Of a stretch of 64,000 nt of DNA, positions 8,158 to 16,342 are shown in pieces. Below the pieces are notes generated by a model, which was not told the origin of the DNA, did no database searches, and worked only from the letters and a program-made list of their open reading frames with translations. Position numbers and translations under genes: made by a program. Location: assembly GCF_018224955.1 (NCBI RefSeq), contig NZ_JAGTUU010000003.1, positions 496,001 through 560,000 of the forward strand, written 5' to 3'. Numbering within the stretch: the first letter of the stretch is position 1; each line of letters begins with the position of its first letter. Source of the stretch: Thetidibacter halocola. Lineage in GTDB: Bacteria > Pseudomonadota > Alphaproteobacteria > Rhodobacterales > Rhodobacteraceae.

Positions 8158-9048
8158 ATGATCCCCAGACTGGACGCCGCGCTGATCGAGGCCCGCGACC
8201 CCGCGACGCTGGAGGCGCTGCGCGAGGGTGCCCGCGGGGCCGGGTTCCTGACCGTTCACAACACCGGGCTGTCGCCTGCGCGCATGCGCTTTGTCCTCGC
8301 CGCCTACCGCGCCTTCTTTGATCGGCCCGAGGTGGAAAAGCGCCTGGTGGACATGGCGGCGACGGGCTCGAACCGGGGCTGGGGCGCGCCGGGGTCGGAA
8401 CAGGTCGACCCCAACGCCAACCCGGATTACAAGCAGGTTTTCGACTGCGGCTTCGAGGCGCCCGAGACCGGGCTTTCGGTCTATGCGCCGAACCTCTGGC
8501 CCGCGCGGCCCGAAGGGTTCCGCGAGGTGGTGCAGGCCTATTACCGCGACGCGATGGCCGTGGCGATGGTGATCCTGCGCGGGCTGGCCGAGGCGTTGGG
8601 GCACGACCGCGCCTATTTCGACGACAAGTTCGACCGGCCCATGGCGCTGTTGCGGGGCAACTACTATCCGCCGCGCCCCGACTGGGCGGGCGACAGGGAT
8701 TTCGGCATCGCCGCGCATACCGATTACGGCTGCCTGACGCTGCTGGCCACCGACGGGGTGCCGGGGCTCGAGGTGCTGACGGCGCAGGGCGACTGGCAGG
8801 CGGTCACCGCCGGACCAGGAGAATTCGTCATCAATTTCGGCGAGATGTTCGAGATGTGGACCGCCGGCGCCGTCCGCGCCACGCTGCACCGGGTGGTGGG
8901 CAGCGCCGAGGAACGGCTGTCGGTGCCGCTGTTCTTCAACCCGAATTACGAGACGAATGTCGCCCCAAAGGGGGCGGAGCCGATCACGGCGGGCAAGCAC
9001 CTGTCGAAACGGTTCGAGGAAACCTACCTGCACATGAAGGCGGGCTGA
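8158..9048 (+). CDS. 2-oxoglutarate/Fe(II)-dependent oxygenase, isopenicillin N synthase family
   Basis: 296 residues, start ATG 8158 after AATGGAGGCCGTC. The N-terminal DIOX_N-like region has RGAGFLTVHNTG. The C-terminal double-stranded beta helix carries the iron triad: H187 and D189 in AAHTDYGCLTLL and H244 in TLHRVVG. The Arg of RLSVPLFFNPN is the expected co-substrate ligand. Substrate cannot be read from the sequence; many bacterial relatives are loosely named UPF or IPNS-like. It stands alone between tpiA and an exported unknown. Confidence 0.88.
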   Translation: MIPRLDAALIEARDPATLEALREGARGAGFLTVHNTGLSPARMRFVLAAYRAFFDRPEVEKRLVDMAATGSNRGWGAPGSEQVDPNANPDYKQVFDCGFEAPETGLSVYAPNLWPARPEGFREVVQAYYRDAMAVAMVILRGLAEALGHDRAYFDDKFDRPMALLRGNYYPPRPDWAGDRDFGIAAHTDYGCLTLLATDGVPGLEVLTAQGDWQAVTAGPGEFVINFGEMFEMWTAGAVRATLHRVVGSAEERLSVPLFFNPNYETNVAPKGAEPITAGKHLSKRFEETYLHMKAG

Positions 9049-9174
9049 GCGTCACTCGGACGGGATGAAACCGTCCGGGCCATGATGCAGATCATGGCAA
9101 GGCCCGCGTTTGCCTGCCTCACTTTCCGACGCGGGACGCAGCGCATGGCGCCCGTTTCGGGAGGAGGAAAATCC

Positions 9175-9948
9175 ATGATTGCATATCTGGCACGCCGCGC
9201 CATCACGGCCCTTTCCATAGTCGTCTGCCTGCTGGTTGCGCCGGACCTGTCGCGCGCCGAAACGTTGGTCGGCTCGAATGTCGACAACCGCGTCATTCTC
9301 GCCTTTGACGTAAACGCCGACGCGCTTGGCGCCTATGTGCCCGAGGGTTGGGCGCCGATGGCCTTTCCCAACGGACCGCTTGCGGGCGGCAACCTGCTGC
9401 TGGTGATGATTGACCGGCTGGTGCAGTTGAACCCCGAGGGCCAGCCCACGAGCCCGCCGAACAGCCGCTACGCGGTTCTTGCAGGCCTCGCCGCGCCGGA
9501 TGCCGGGGGGCCGCCGAGTCTCTTCGTCTACCGCATTTTCGCGTCCGACATGTCGGCCAACCCCTATTCCAACTCGGTCGCGGCCGAGGTCGCCCGCAGC
9601 AGCGCCACGACCGGGCCCGCCAATGGCGGCCGCACCAGGACCGAGTCCTGGGCCGTCTCGTATGACGGGGGCACGTTGGCTCTGGAGCTTAGCTTTGTCT
9701 CGGGCAAGGCGGGCTGGGGGCCGGCAGAAGCCTTTCCGCATTCCGCCGTGAACCCCGATTTCTCGCGCATCTATCGCTACGATCAGCTTGTCGACCTGGC
9801 CATGAGCACGGCGGTGGGCAAGCCGCTGGATGGCACCGTGTCGCTGAGCAGCTCGATCCCGGAATTGACGGGAATTTTCAATGGGGCCGAGTCGCTTGTG
9901 GCGATCATGGATGTCCCGGTCTACACACGTCAGGTCTTTCTGCCGTGA
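9175..9948 (+). CDS. Exported protein of unknown function
   Basis: 257 residues. Start ATG 9175 is preceded by GGAGGAGGAAAATCC; an in-frame ATG at 9082 has no such site. A clear Sec signal peptide ends at DLSRA-ETL. The mature part begins VGSNVDNRVILAFDVNADAL and includes YVPEGWAPM and FVYRIFASDM. The arrangement of strands and the NRV...YVPEGW region remind me of acetoacetate-decarboxylase-like folds, but I cannot assign a family. No cofactor motif or Cys pair is visible. Confidence 0.75.
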   Translation: MIAYLARRAITALSIVVCLLVAPDLSRAETLVGSNVDNRVILAFDVNADALGAYVPEGWAPMAFPNGPLAGGNLLLVMIDRLVQLNPEGQPTSPPNSRYAVLAGLAAPDAGGPPSLFVYRIFASDMSANPYSNSVAAEVARSSATTGPANGGRTRTESWAVSYDGGTLALELSFVSGKAGWGPAEAFPHSAVNPDFSRIYRYDQLVDLAMSTAVGKPLDGTVSLSSSIPELTGIFNGAESLVAIMDVPVYTRQVFLP

Positions 9949-9991
9949 TGCCCGGATGACGGCAAACAGGTCCGGCGCAGGGTCGGACCTG

Positions 9992-10315
9992 TCAGAGATG
10001 CCTTAGCGCCTCGCGCGCCAGGGCCACCGCTTCGGCTGGATCGTCCTGCGCGCTGTCTGGCAGGGTCCAGTAGGGCATGGCGACCGGCGCCTTGCCCTCG
10101 CGCGCATAGGTCCATCGGGTGCAGCCCATCGCCTCGAGCCGGTCGATGAAATCGCCCGCGCCTTTCAGCAGGATGCCGTGTTCGGGATGCAGCAGGACAA
10201 AGATCGTACCGTCGTGATACAGGCAGAGGCCGCCCATCATGCGCCGCGTGGTGATCGCGCCAAGCCCGGCGAACAGGTCGGTCGCGAAACCGATCTCGGC
10301 AGCCGAGATCGCCAT
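9992..10315 (-). CDS. TfoX N-terminal domain protein
   Basis: 107 residues: a stand-alone TfoX/Sxy N-terminal domain, with RRMMGGLCLYHDGTIFVLL and the GCTRWTYAREGK segment typical of the family. The C-terminal domain of full TfoX is absent, as in many alphaproteobacterial homologues. Its start overlaps the stop of the HesB/IscA gene by one base (TGATG), so the two are translationally coupled. Function in this group is not established; competence should not be assumed. Confidence 0.85.
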   Translation of the reverse strand: MAISAAEIGFATDLFAGLGAITTRRMMGGLCLYHDGTIFVLLHPEHGILLKGAGDFIDRLEAMGCTRWTYAREGKAPVAMPYWTLPDSAQDDPAEAVALAREALRHL

Positions 10316-10698
10316 CAGCCTTGCGCCGCGCGCTCGGCCTCCAGCTCGTCGAGTTCCTTGAACTTGATCGACTCGCCGCAGCCGCAGGCATCGACGACGT
10401 TCGGATTGCGGAACCGGAACCCCGATTCCAGCAGCGAGGTCTCGTAGTCGATCTCGGTGCCGAACAGGAACATCTGAGCCATCGGCGCGATCAGGACGCG
10501 CGCGCCGTCCTGTTCCACGACCTCGTCGGCGGCCTCGGCCGTATCGACGTAATCCATCGTGTATTCCATGCCCGCGCAGCCGCCCTTCTTGACTCCGATC
10601 TTCAGACCATAGCGGCCGTCGCGCTGCATCAGCTTGCGGATCTGCGCGACCGCCGGGGCGGTCAGGATCACGGGGGATTTGCCGGGAATGCCGAACAT
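10315..10698 (-). CDS. HesB/IscA-family iron-sulfur assembly protein (SufA-like)
   Basis: 127 residues from ATG 10698, preceded by AAAAGGTGAG. A-type carrier: the conserved Cys of KKGGCAGMEY and the C-terminal CGCGESIKF supply the three cluster ligands. It would receive Fe-S clusters from a scaffold and pass them to apoproteins. It lies 69 bases after the SufT-like gene and is coupled to the TfoX-like gene. The core sufBCDS genes are not in the window. Further upstream in-frame codons exist but lack a ribosome-binding site. Confidence 0.9.
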   Translation of the reverse strand: MFGIPGKSPVILTAPAVAQIRKLMQRDGRYGLKIGVKKGGCAGMEYTMDYVDTAEAADEVVEQDGARVLIAPMAQMFLFGTEIDYETSLLESGFRFRNPNVVDACGCGESIKFKELDELEAERAAQG

Positions 10699-10767
10699 GA
10701 GACTCACCTTTTCTTTCCCACCAAGGTAGGCACGCGACCGCCCGATCACAAGCGCGGGTTGCGCGTC

Positions 10768-11130
10768 TTACATGAAGCCCAGTTCCAGCCGCGCCTCGTC
10801 CGACATCATGTCCATCCCCCAGGGCGGATCCCAGGTGATCTCGACATCGACCTGCTTGACGCCGGGCAGCGGTTCGATCGCCTCGGCCAGCCAGCCGGGC
10901 ATCTCGCCCGCCACCGGGCAGCCAGGCGCAGTCAGGGTCATCACGATCCGCACCTCGTTCTGGTCGCTGATCTCGATCGTATACACGAGGCCCAAGTCGT
11001 AGATGTTGACCGGGATTTCAGGGTCATAGACCGTGCGGCAGGCCTCGACCACCTGATCGTACAGCGGGTGATCGGTGCTGGAAGGCGCGATCAGCGGGGT
11101 GCCTTCAAGCTTTGGGCTGGCTTCGTTCAT
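10768..11130 (-). CDS. SUF-associated MIP18/DUF59 family protein (SufT-like)
   Basis: 120 residues from ATG 11130 with AAGGAG 8 bases upstream. DUF59/MIP18 fold: CRTVYDPEIPVNIYDLGLVY and VMTLTAPGCPVAGEMPGW, whose Cys is the invariant family residue. Related SufT and PaaD proteins help maturation of Fe-S proteins. First gene of the three-gene minus-strand run SufT-HesB-TfoX. An AT-rich stretch (GTATTATCCTATATC on the minus strand) upstream probably holds the promoter. Confidence 0.88.
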   Translation of the reverse strand: MNEASPKLEGTPLIAPSSTDHPLYDQVVEACRTVYDPEIPVNIYDLGLVYTIEISDQNEVRIVMTLTAPGCPVAGEMPGWLAEAIEPLPGVKQVDVEITWDPPWGMDMMSDEARLELGFM

Positions 11131-11271
11131 GGTCTCACTGCTCCTTAATTCCCGAGCAAAGATATAGGATAATACGGGTCGGGGTAAAGAGGCTCGCGTG
11201 CCGGATGCTGTCGCGGTTACGCCGTGATCATGCCGCTTTGCAATGCTATCCTGTTCAGGATGGAGGCGAGG

Positions 11272-11490
11272 ATGACAAACGCGACTCTCGACCCACTGAT
11301 CCTTCTGCATGTGCAGGCGCTGATCCGGGAGGATCTGGCCCTCGCCAGGGACGATGCAGACCTTGCACGGCGTTTGGCGCGCCACGGATACACCTTTCAG
11401 GACACGCGCGGCGGGCGCAAGCTGGTGACGCTGCCGCACGGTGTCGAGGTGATGGACCTGCCGCTTCACCCCTCGGCGCTGCGCCCCTAG
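11272..11490 (+). CDS. Small conserved-looking protein of unknown function
   Basis: 72 residues. ATG 11272 is chosen because GGAGGCGAGG lies just before it; ATG 11260 and 11230 are in frame upstream. The protein is charged and partly helical (LIREDLALARDDADLARRLA) and ends with TLPHGVEVMDLPL. No membrane segment, no Cys. Its stop codon overlaps the stop codon of the rimK-like gene in a shared CTAG, tail to tail. Family not recognised. Confidence 0.6.
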   Translation: MTNATLDPLILLHVQALIREDLALARDDADLARRLARHGYTFQDTRGGRKLVTLPHGVEVMDLPLHPSALRP

Positions 11491-12899
11491 GCGTCCGGCA
11501 GGGCCTTGCGGCTGCGCACCGGGGTAGGGCGCACGCTCGATTCGACATGGGCCATGACCTGGTCGGCGATGTCCTTGTGCGTCGCGGTCTCGATCCCTTC
11601 GAGGCCGGGGCTCGAATTCACCTCCAGCACCTTGGGCCCGGAATCCGACCGCAGCAGGTCCACGCCCGCGAGACCCAGTCGAAAGGCGCGCGCTGCGCGC
11701 ACCGCCGCCTCGCGCTCCTCGCGGGTGATGCGCACCACCTTGGCAGAGCCGCCGCGATGCAGGTTGCTGCGGAAATCGCCCTCGGCCCCGGTGCGCTTCA
11801 TGCTGGCGACCACCTTGCCGCCGACCACGAGGCAGCGGATATCCTCGCCGGCCGATTCCTTGACGAAATCCTGCACCAGGAAATTCGCCTTCAGCCCGCG
11901 AAAGGCGTCGATCACCGATTGCGCGGCCTTCTTGGTCTCGGCCAGCACAACACCCTTGCCTTGCGTCGATTCCAGCAGCTTGACGATCACCGGGGCGTTG
12001 CCGACCAGCCGCATCAGGCTGTCGGTATCCTTCGGGCTGCTGGCAAAGGCGGTGTTGGGCATGCCGATCCGGTGCCGCGCCATCAGCTGGTGCGCAAACA
12101 GCTTGTCGCGCGAGGCGAGGATGCCGTCGGACCCGTTCAGGCAGAAGGTGCCGATCGTTTCGAACTGCCGCACCACGGCCGTGCCGTAAGAGGTGATCGT
12201 GGCGCCAATGCGCGGGATTACCGCGTCGTAGCGGGGCAGGCGCTTGCCGTCGTAATGCACCTCGGGCGCCAGCGCGTTGATCGCCATGTAGCAGCGCAGC
12301 GTGTCGATGACCTCGACGCTGTGGCCACGCTTTTCGCCTGCCTCGACAAGACGGCGGGTCGAGTAATTGTCCTCGCGGCTGAGGACTGCGATGCGCAGGG
12401 ACCGGTTCGGTGCGGCGGTGCGCACCTTGGCGGTGGTGTAGACGTCGTAACTCAGGCGCGGTTGCTGGTAGCGTTCGGTTGCGACGATGGTGATGTGGTC
12501 CTTCAGCGCCTCGCGACCCAGCAACATGCGCGAATTCATCGACGAGCGATCCGTCAGCGTCATCTCGATCCGCCAGCTCTGGTCGCCCACGCGCAGCGCC
12601 GAGGCGATGACATAGCGCTGTTCCGATTCACCGTTCGACGAGGTCACCGTGCGCCGGTCGACCACCCGGGCCGAACAGGCGATCGCCAGGTCCTCGCGCC
12701 CCGGCACAGGATGCACCATGAACCGCACCTTGGGCGCGTTGATCGAGCCGAAGGATTCGATATCCGAGGCATGCAGCGCCGAGGTGCGCGCGCCGGTATC
12801 CACCTTGGCCTTGAGCGCGGGCAGTCCGAGATCGGGCAGGGACACCCATTCCTCCCAGCCGAAGCGAAGCAGGTCGGGGTTTTCTTGCGGCTCGGACAT
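11487..12899 (-). CDS. rimK: RimB-RimK fusion: retropepsin-like domain plus ATP-grasp glutamate ligase
   Basis: 470 residues from ATG 12899. Residues about 15-150 are the RimB/PF05618 domain, with D34 in KVDTGARTSALHA, the DTGA signature of retropepsin-like aspartic proteases. Residues about 165-460 are a RimK ATP-grasp ligase: RIGATITSYGTAVVRQFE, PVIVKLLESTQGKGVVL, FLVQDFVKESAGEDIRCLVV and VLEVNSSPGLEGIE (metal site). RimK adds glutamates to ribosomal protein S6. The fusion suggests that one polypeptide both builds and trims the tail. Tail to tail with the 72-residue gene. Confidence 0.9.
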   Translation of the reverse strand: MSEPQENPDLLRFGWEEWVSLPDLGLPALKAKVDTGARTSALHASDIESFGSINAPKVRFMVHPVPGREDLAIACSARVVDRRTVTSSNGESEQRYVIASALRVGDQSWRIEMTLTDRSSMNSRMLLGREALKDHITIVATERYQQPRLSYDVYTTAKVRTAAPNRSLRIAVLSREDNYSTRRLVEAGEKRGHSVEVIDTLRCYMAINALAPEVHYDGKRLPRYDAVIPRIGATITSYGTAVVRQFETIGTFCLNGSDGILASRDKLFAHQLMARHRIGMPNTAFASSPKDTDSLMRLVGNAPVIVKLLESTQGKGVVLAETKKAAQSVIDAFRGLKANFLVQDFVKESAGEDIRCLVVGGKVVASMKRTGAEGDFRSNLHRGGSAKVVRITREEREAAVRAARAFRLGLAGVDLLRSDSGPKVLEVNSSPGLEGIETATHKDIADQVMAHVESSVRPTPVRSRKALPDA

Positions 12900-13124
12900 T
12901 CCTGGCTCCTGCGACTCGGGCGGCACGCCTACCAAGGCCGTGTGACCGTCACAAGCGGATGACGGGGCGGCGTGGTTGGCGGTGGTGCGGGTTGGCAGCA
13001 CATTGCCGTGAGAGGGCTTTTCTTGTGCGAAATCGCACAGCTATTGGCCGATTGCAGGGGTTTCTGTGGACATGCGCGCTGTTATCTTGGTCGCATCACG
13101 CCAACCCCAGAAGGGAGACAGGAC

Positions 13125-14066
13125 ATGAGCTGGAACCCCGCCCTCGATCCGCATTGCCCGACCGGCGACGCGGTGGACGCGATCGACACCGTTATCATTC
13201 CCCGCGCCCGCGACCTTGGCGCCTTCGAGGTTCGACGCGCGCTGCCCGCGCCGCGCCGGCAGATGGTCGGGCCGTTCATCTTCTTCGACCAGATGGGGCC
13301 GGCGGAACTGTTGCCGACGCGGCGGCTGGACGTGCGGCCGCATCCGCATATCGGGCTCGCGACGATCTCCTATCTCTATCGCGGTCGGATGCATCACCGC
13401 GACAGCCTCGGCACCGACCAGTGGATCGAGCCGGGCGCGGTCAACTGGATGGTGGCGGGGCAGGGGATCACCCATTCCGAACGCACCGACGACGAGACCC
13501 AGCGCGATCCGATGCCCTTCTTCGGCATCCAGACCTGGGTCGCCCTGCCCAAGGACCACGAGGACCGCGCGCCGGAATTCCACCACGCGCCGGGCTCGGC
13601 CCTGCCGCTGATGCAGGGCGAGGGCAAGCAGGTGCGCCTGATCCTCGGTTCGGCCTGGGGTGAGCGCGCGCCGGTCGCGACCGCGTCCGAGATGTTCTAT
13701 GCCGACGCGGTGCTGCAACCCGGCGCGCAGATCCCGCTGCCCGAGGATCACGAGGATCGCGGCGCCTATGTCGTCGAGGGTTCTGTCACCGTGGCGGGCG
13801 ACGATTTCGATTCCGGGCGGATGATGGTCTTTCGCCCCGGCGACCGGGTCTCGTTGCGGGCGGGGCCGCAGGGTGCGCGGCTGATGCTGCTGGGTGGCGC
13901 CACGCTGGAGGGGCCGCGCCACATCTGGTGGAACTTCGTCGCTTCGTCGAAGGAGCGCATCGAGGAAGCCAAGGAGGCTTGGCGGCGCGCCGACTGGCAC
14001 AGCAACCCGCGATTCCATCTGCCGCCGGGAGACGACGCGGACTACATCCCGCTGCCCGAGCGCTGA
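13125..14066 (+). CDS. Pirin family protein
   Basis: 313 residues from ATG 13125, preceded by AAGGGAGACAGGAC. Bicupin: the N-terminal cupin carries the metal motif (DVRPHPHIGLATISYLYRG with HPH, later HHRDS and AGQGITHSER). The C-terminal cupin covers about residues 170-290. Pirins are Fe-binding; some bacterial members act as quercetinases, others have regulatory roles, so the substrate is open. It converges on the polysaccharide deacetylase gene with one base between the stops. Confidence 0.93.
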   Translation: MSWNPALDPHCPTGDAVDAIDTVIIPRARDLGAFEVRRALPAPRRQMVGPFIFFDQMGPAELLPTRRLDVRPHPHIGLATISYLYRGRMHHRDSLGTDQWIEPGAVNWMVAGQGITHSERTDDETQRDPMPFFGIQTWVALPKDHEDRAPEFHHAPGSALPLMQGEGKQVRLILGSAWGERAPVATASEMFYADAVLQPGAQIPLPEDHEDRGAYVVEGSVTVAGDDFDSGRMMVFRPGDRVSLRAGPQGARLMLLGGATLEGPRHIWWNFVASSKERIEEAKEAWRRADWHSNPRFHLPPGDDADYIPLPER

Positions 14067-14067
14067 C

Positions 14068-14826
14068 TCAGCCCGCCACCCGGCGGAACCGCCGATCCTG
14101 CCAGAGCGGCCAGCCCAGCATCTGGCTGACCGTGCCGCATTTCAGCCCACGCGCGGCCAGCCCGTCCAGCGTCTGCGGCATGGCGGCGACCGTGCCGCGC
14201 TGGATGTCGTGGCTGAGGATGATCGCGCCGGGGCGGCTACCGTTCAGGATCCGACTGGCCACCGCCTGCGCCCCGGGGCGGCGCCAATCCTGCGGATCGA
14301 CCGACCACAACACGGTGGGCAGCTTGCGCGATTCCAGCAGAGCGTGGCGCTGGCGCTGGGTGAAGGCGCCGTAAGGCGGGCGGAAGGTGACGGGCGGCCG
14401 CCCGGTGACGCGCCAGATCGCGTCGCTCGTGCGGTCGATCTCGTCGCGCACGGCTGCGTCGGACAGCTTGCTGAGGACAGGGTGGCTCCAGCTGTGATTG
14501 CCGATCTCGTGGCCTTCGCTTGCGATGCGGCGCACGATGTCGGGCCATTGCACGACGCGGTTGCCGATCAGGTAGAAGGTCGCCCGCAGGCGGCGCGCGC
14601 GCAGCAGGTCCAGCAGGTGCGGCGTCAGCGTGGGATGTGGCCCGTCGTCGAAGGTCAGCGCCACGACCGGCGAGGGCGTGCGCACCGCCATGATGGTCGC
14701 TGCATCGCCTCTGCCGGCATCGCGGGGCAGGGCTATGACCGGTGTCGTGGCAGAGGCGGCCGAGGGCAGGGTCAGCGCCGCAGCGCCGAGCGTGGACAGA
14801 AATGTCCGTCGACTGGAAATACTCAT
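14068..14826 (-). CDS. Polysaccharide deacetylase (NodB domain), exported by Tat
   Basis: 252 residues from ATG 14826. The N terminus SSRRTFLSTLGAAALTLP is a Tat signal. NodB motifs: ALTFDDGPHPTLTPHLLDLL (motif 1, catalytic and metal Asp), HEIGNHSWSHP (motif 2, metal His), RPPYGAFTQ (motif 3) and a late LSHDI His. It would remove N-acetyl groups from a cell-wall or exopolysaccharide substrate in the periplasm. It converges on the pirin gene, and its 5' side faces the tRNA-Asp promoter. Confidence 0.9.
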   Translation of the reverse strand: MSISSRRTFLSTLGAAALTLPSAASATTPVIALPRDAGRGDAATIMAVRTPSPVVALTFDDGPHPTLTPHLLDLLRARRLRATFYLIGNRVVQWPDIVRRIASEGHEIGNHSWSHPVLSKLSDAAVRDEIDRTSDAIWRVTGRPPVTFRPPYGAFTQRQRHALLESRKLPTVLWSVDPQDWRRPGAQAVASRILNGSRPGAIILSHDIQRGTVAAMPQTLDGLAARGLKCGTVSQMLGWPLWQDRRFRRVAG

Positions 14827-15003
14827 TGAAACAATCCCGTGGCAGAACAGGGGTTTGGCAGAGAGGATATGGTCGGCGTCCCGGGCGGTTTCACGCAAGC
14901 CCGTTTCTGACTGTCCCCAGGCGCGCGGCGCATGGCGTTGCGCGCGGGACACGGTCTTTGCGGATTGCCGCGCATTTTGCGGCATTTCCGGCGGGAAAGG
15001 CGC

Positions 15004-15032
15004 TTGACGGGGGAAAGCACCCCGCATATTAC
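15004..15032 (+). promoter_or_regulatory. Sigma-70 promoter of the tRNA-Asp pair
   Basis: TTGACG at 15004-15009 and TATTAC at 15027-15032 are spaced 17 bases, 39 bases before the first tRNA. Confidence 0.65.
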
Positions 15033-15070
15033 CCCCCTCACGCCATGGCCAAGAGGCCGGGTCGCAGCGG

Positions 15071-15147
15071 GCGGTTGTAGCTCAGTTGGTTAGAGTACCG
15101 GCCTGTCACGCCGGGGGTCGCGGGTTCGAGCCCCGTCAACCGCGCCA
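15071..15147 (+). tRNA. tRNA-Asp (GTC), copy 1
   Basis: 77 bases including encoded CCA. The acceptor stem GCGGTTG/CAACCGC is perfect, the D arm is GCTC/GAGT, the anticodon stem CCGGC/GCCGG encloses loop CTGTCAC with GTC at 15105-15107, and the T loop is TTCGAGC. Discriminator base G, as expected for Asp. Confidence 0.97.
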
Positions 15148-15180
15148 CTGCTGCGAAACGGATCTGGGTCGGCGCGATGC

Positions 15181-15257
15181 GCGGTTGTAGCTCAGTTGGT
15201 TAGAGTACCGGCCTGTCACGCCGGGGGTCGCGGGTTCGAGCCCCGTCAACCGCGCCA
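15181..15257 (+). tRNA. tRNA-Asp (GTC), copy 2
   Basis: Identical to copy 1 over all 77 bases, with a 33-base spacer between them. The pair is a tandem duplication with a 110-base period and is probably transcribed together. Confidence 0.97.
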
Positions 15258-15393
15258 CCTTCCCCTCACCTGGAAACCGATCGTTTCTATCCCTTGCTCT
15301 GGTCTGGGATTCCAGACTGAGACTCGTGGGCCGATTTCTGGCATAGTGATCGTCGGCGCCAGTCGCGCCAGGAGGATTTGTCAGGAAGAAACG

Positions 15394-15417
15394 AAAAGGG
15401 CGCCCCGAAAGGCGCCC
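15394..15417 (-). terminator. Terminator of the M15-like gene
   Basis: On the minus strand GGGCGCC pairs with GGCGCCC around a 6-base loop and is followed by TTTT. It lies 38 bases beyond the stop. Confidence 0.75.
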
Positions 15418-15454
15418 CGTGGGACATCGTCATAGGAGACGGCAGAGAGCCGCG

Positions 15455-16024
15455 TCAGCTTCCCCAGGACCGGACCGGACCGCAGTCCATGTGCACGAAA
15501 TCCGAACCTGTATACCGGCCGACGCCCCCGGCGCGGCAGGCCATGGCTGCTTTCGCCATCTGGCCGACCGAGCGCGAGGAGAGGCGCAGGTCGGCTGCTT
15601 CGCCGCGCAGGTGACGCGAGTTCTTGGCAACGCCGCTCGACCGCGAGCGCAGCATCGCGTTGGTCTGCGGGCTGCGATAGCCCGAGATCAGCATGTAGGG
15701 TTCGGACGCATCCATCAGGTTATGCGCCGCGGTCATGATGTCGATCGTCCGCGGATCGATCGACTTGACCTGGTTGTTGCGCCAGTCGCGCATGAAGTGA
15801 TTGATTTCCTTGACTGCGTCGGCGATGTATTCGCCTTCGATCCAGTAGATCATGTCGATCCGCTCGCCCGTGCGGCCAGAATACATGCGCAGCCGCCGGA
15901 TGTCGCCGGCGCCGCGCAGAAAACCCGCCGCGTTCGAGAAGGTCGGTGCCGCCGTCAGGGCTGTCGCTGCGAACGCGCCAAGCAATGCACGCCGCGAAAA
16001 GCTGGCTTTGGTCGTATCTGTCAT
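15455..16024 (-). CDS. DUF882/M15-family peptidase-like protein (YcbK-like), Tat-exported
   Basis: 189 residues from ATG 16024. Tat signal FSRRALLGAFAATALTAAP. The mature domain matches YcbK/DUF882: NHFMRDWRNNQVKSIDPRTI, ISGYRSPQTNAMLR, the metal motif SRHLRGEAADLR and a late DFVHMDCG His. Such proteins resemble zinc D-Ala-D-Ala endopeptidases and act on peptidoglycan. Its neighbour, divergent across 318 bp, is an L,D-transpeptidase, which fits a role in cell-wall remodelling. Confidence 0.9.
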   Translation of the reverse strand: MTDTTKASFSRRALLGAFAATALTAAPTFSNAAGFLRGAGDIRRLRMYSGRTGERIDMIYWIEGEYIADAVKEINHFMRDWRNNQVKSIDPRTIDIMTAAHNLMDASEPYMLISGYRSPQTNAMLRSRSSGVAKNSRHLRGEAADLRLSSRSVGQMAKAAMACRAGGVGRYTGSDFVHMDCGPVRSWGS

Positions 16025-16342
16025 GAGAGCGCCTGTCCCGTGGTCGCCTTGAGTTACCTGTCGAGTGGGCGCAACGTTGTGCGCCGCCTGCCATCTTTTT
16101 CCCCAGATGCGGGAACTCTATCGCACGAATCGGGTTAACTCGAAACCGCCATTTTGGCGGAATGGACACGATCAAGGCCAAATGCGCGGGTTCCTGCCGA
16201 AATTGCGCCCAATTGTGGCGATCCTGCCCATGCGCGCTTTCCTTGCCACGCCGGGCGCGTCTGGCACGATTGTGAGTGGACAGGCTCAGTGCCTTGAATA
16301 TTAAATCAAAACGGGAACGGACGCGCGAATGAGGATTGGTCG
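16025..16342. other. Intergenic region between divergent cell-wall genes
   Basis: 318 bp without a gene that I can support. It holds a small palindrome CCGCCA-TTT-TGGCGG at 16146-16160 and an AT-rich patch (TTGAATATTAAATCAAAA, about 16294-16311) that probably lies in the promoter of the L,D-transpeptidase gene. Confidence 0.5.

Noticed and set aside
6360-8321. Plus-strand frame of 653 codons across the dctM end and tpiA
   Set aside because: It crosses a strong terminator, overlaps two certain genes in other frames and has no recognisable protein features.
15071-15257. Tandem tRNA genes as an integration site or repeat-mediated element
   Set aside because: No integrase, no partial tRNA copy and no foreign-looking DNA nearby; simple gene duplication explains it.
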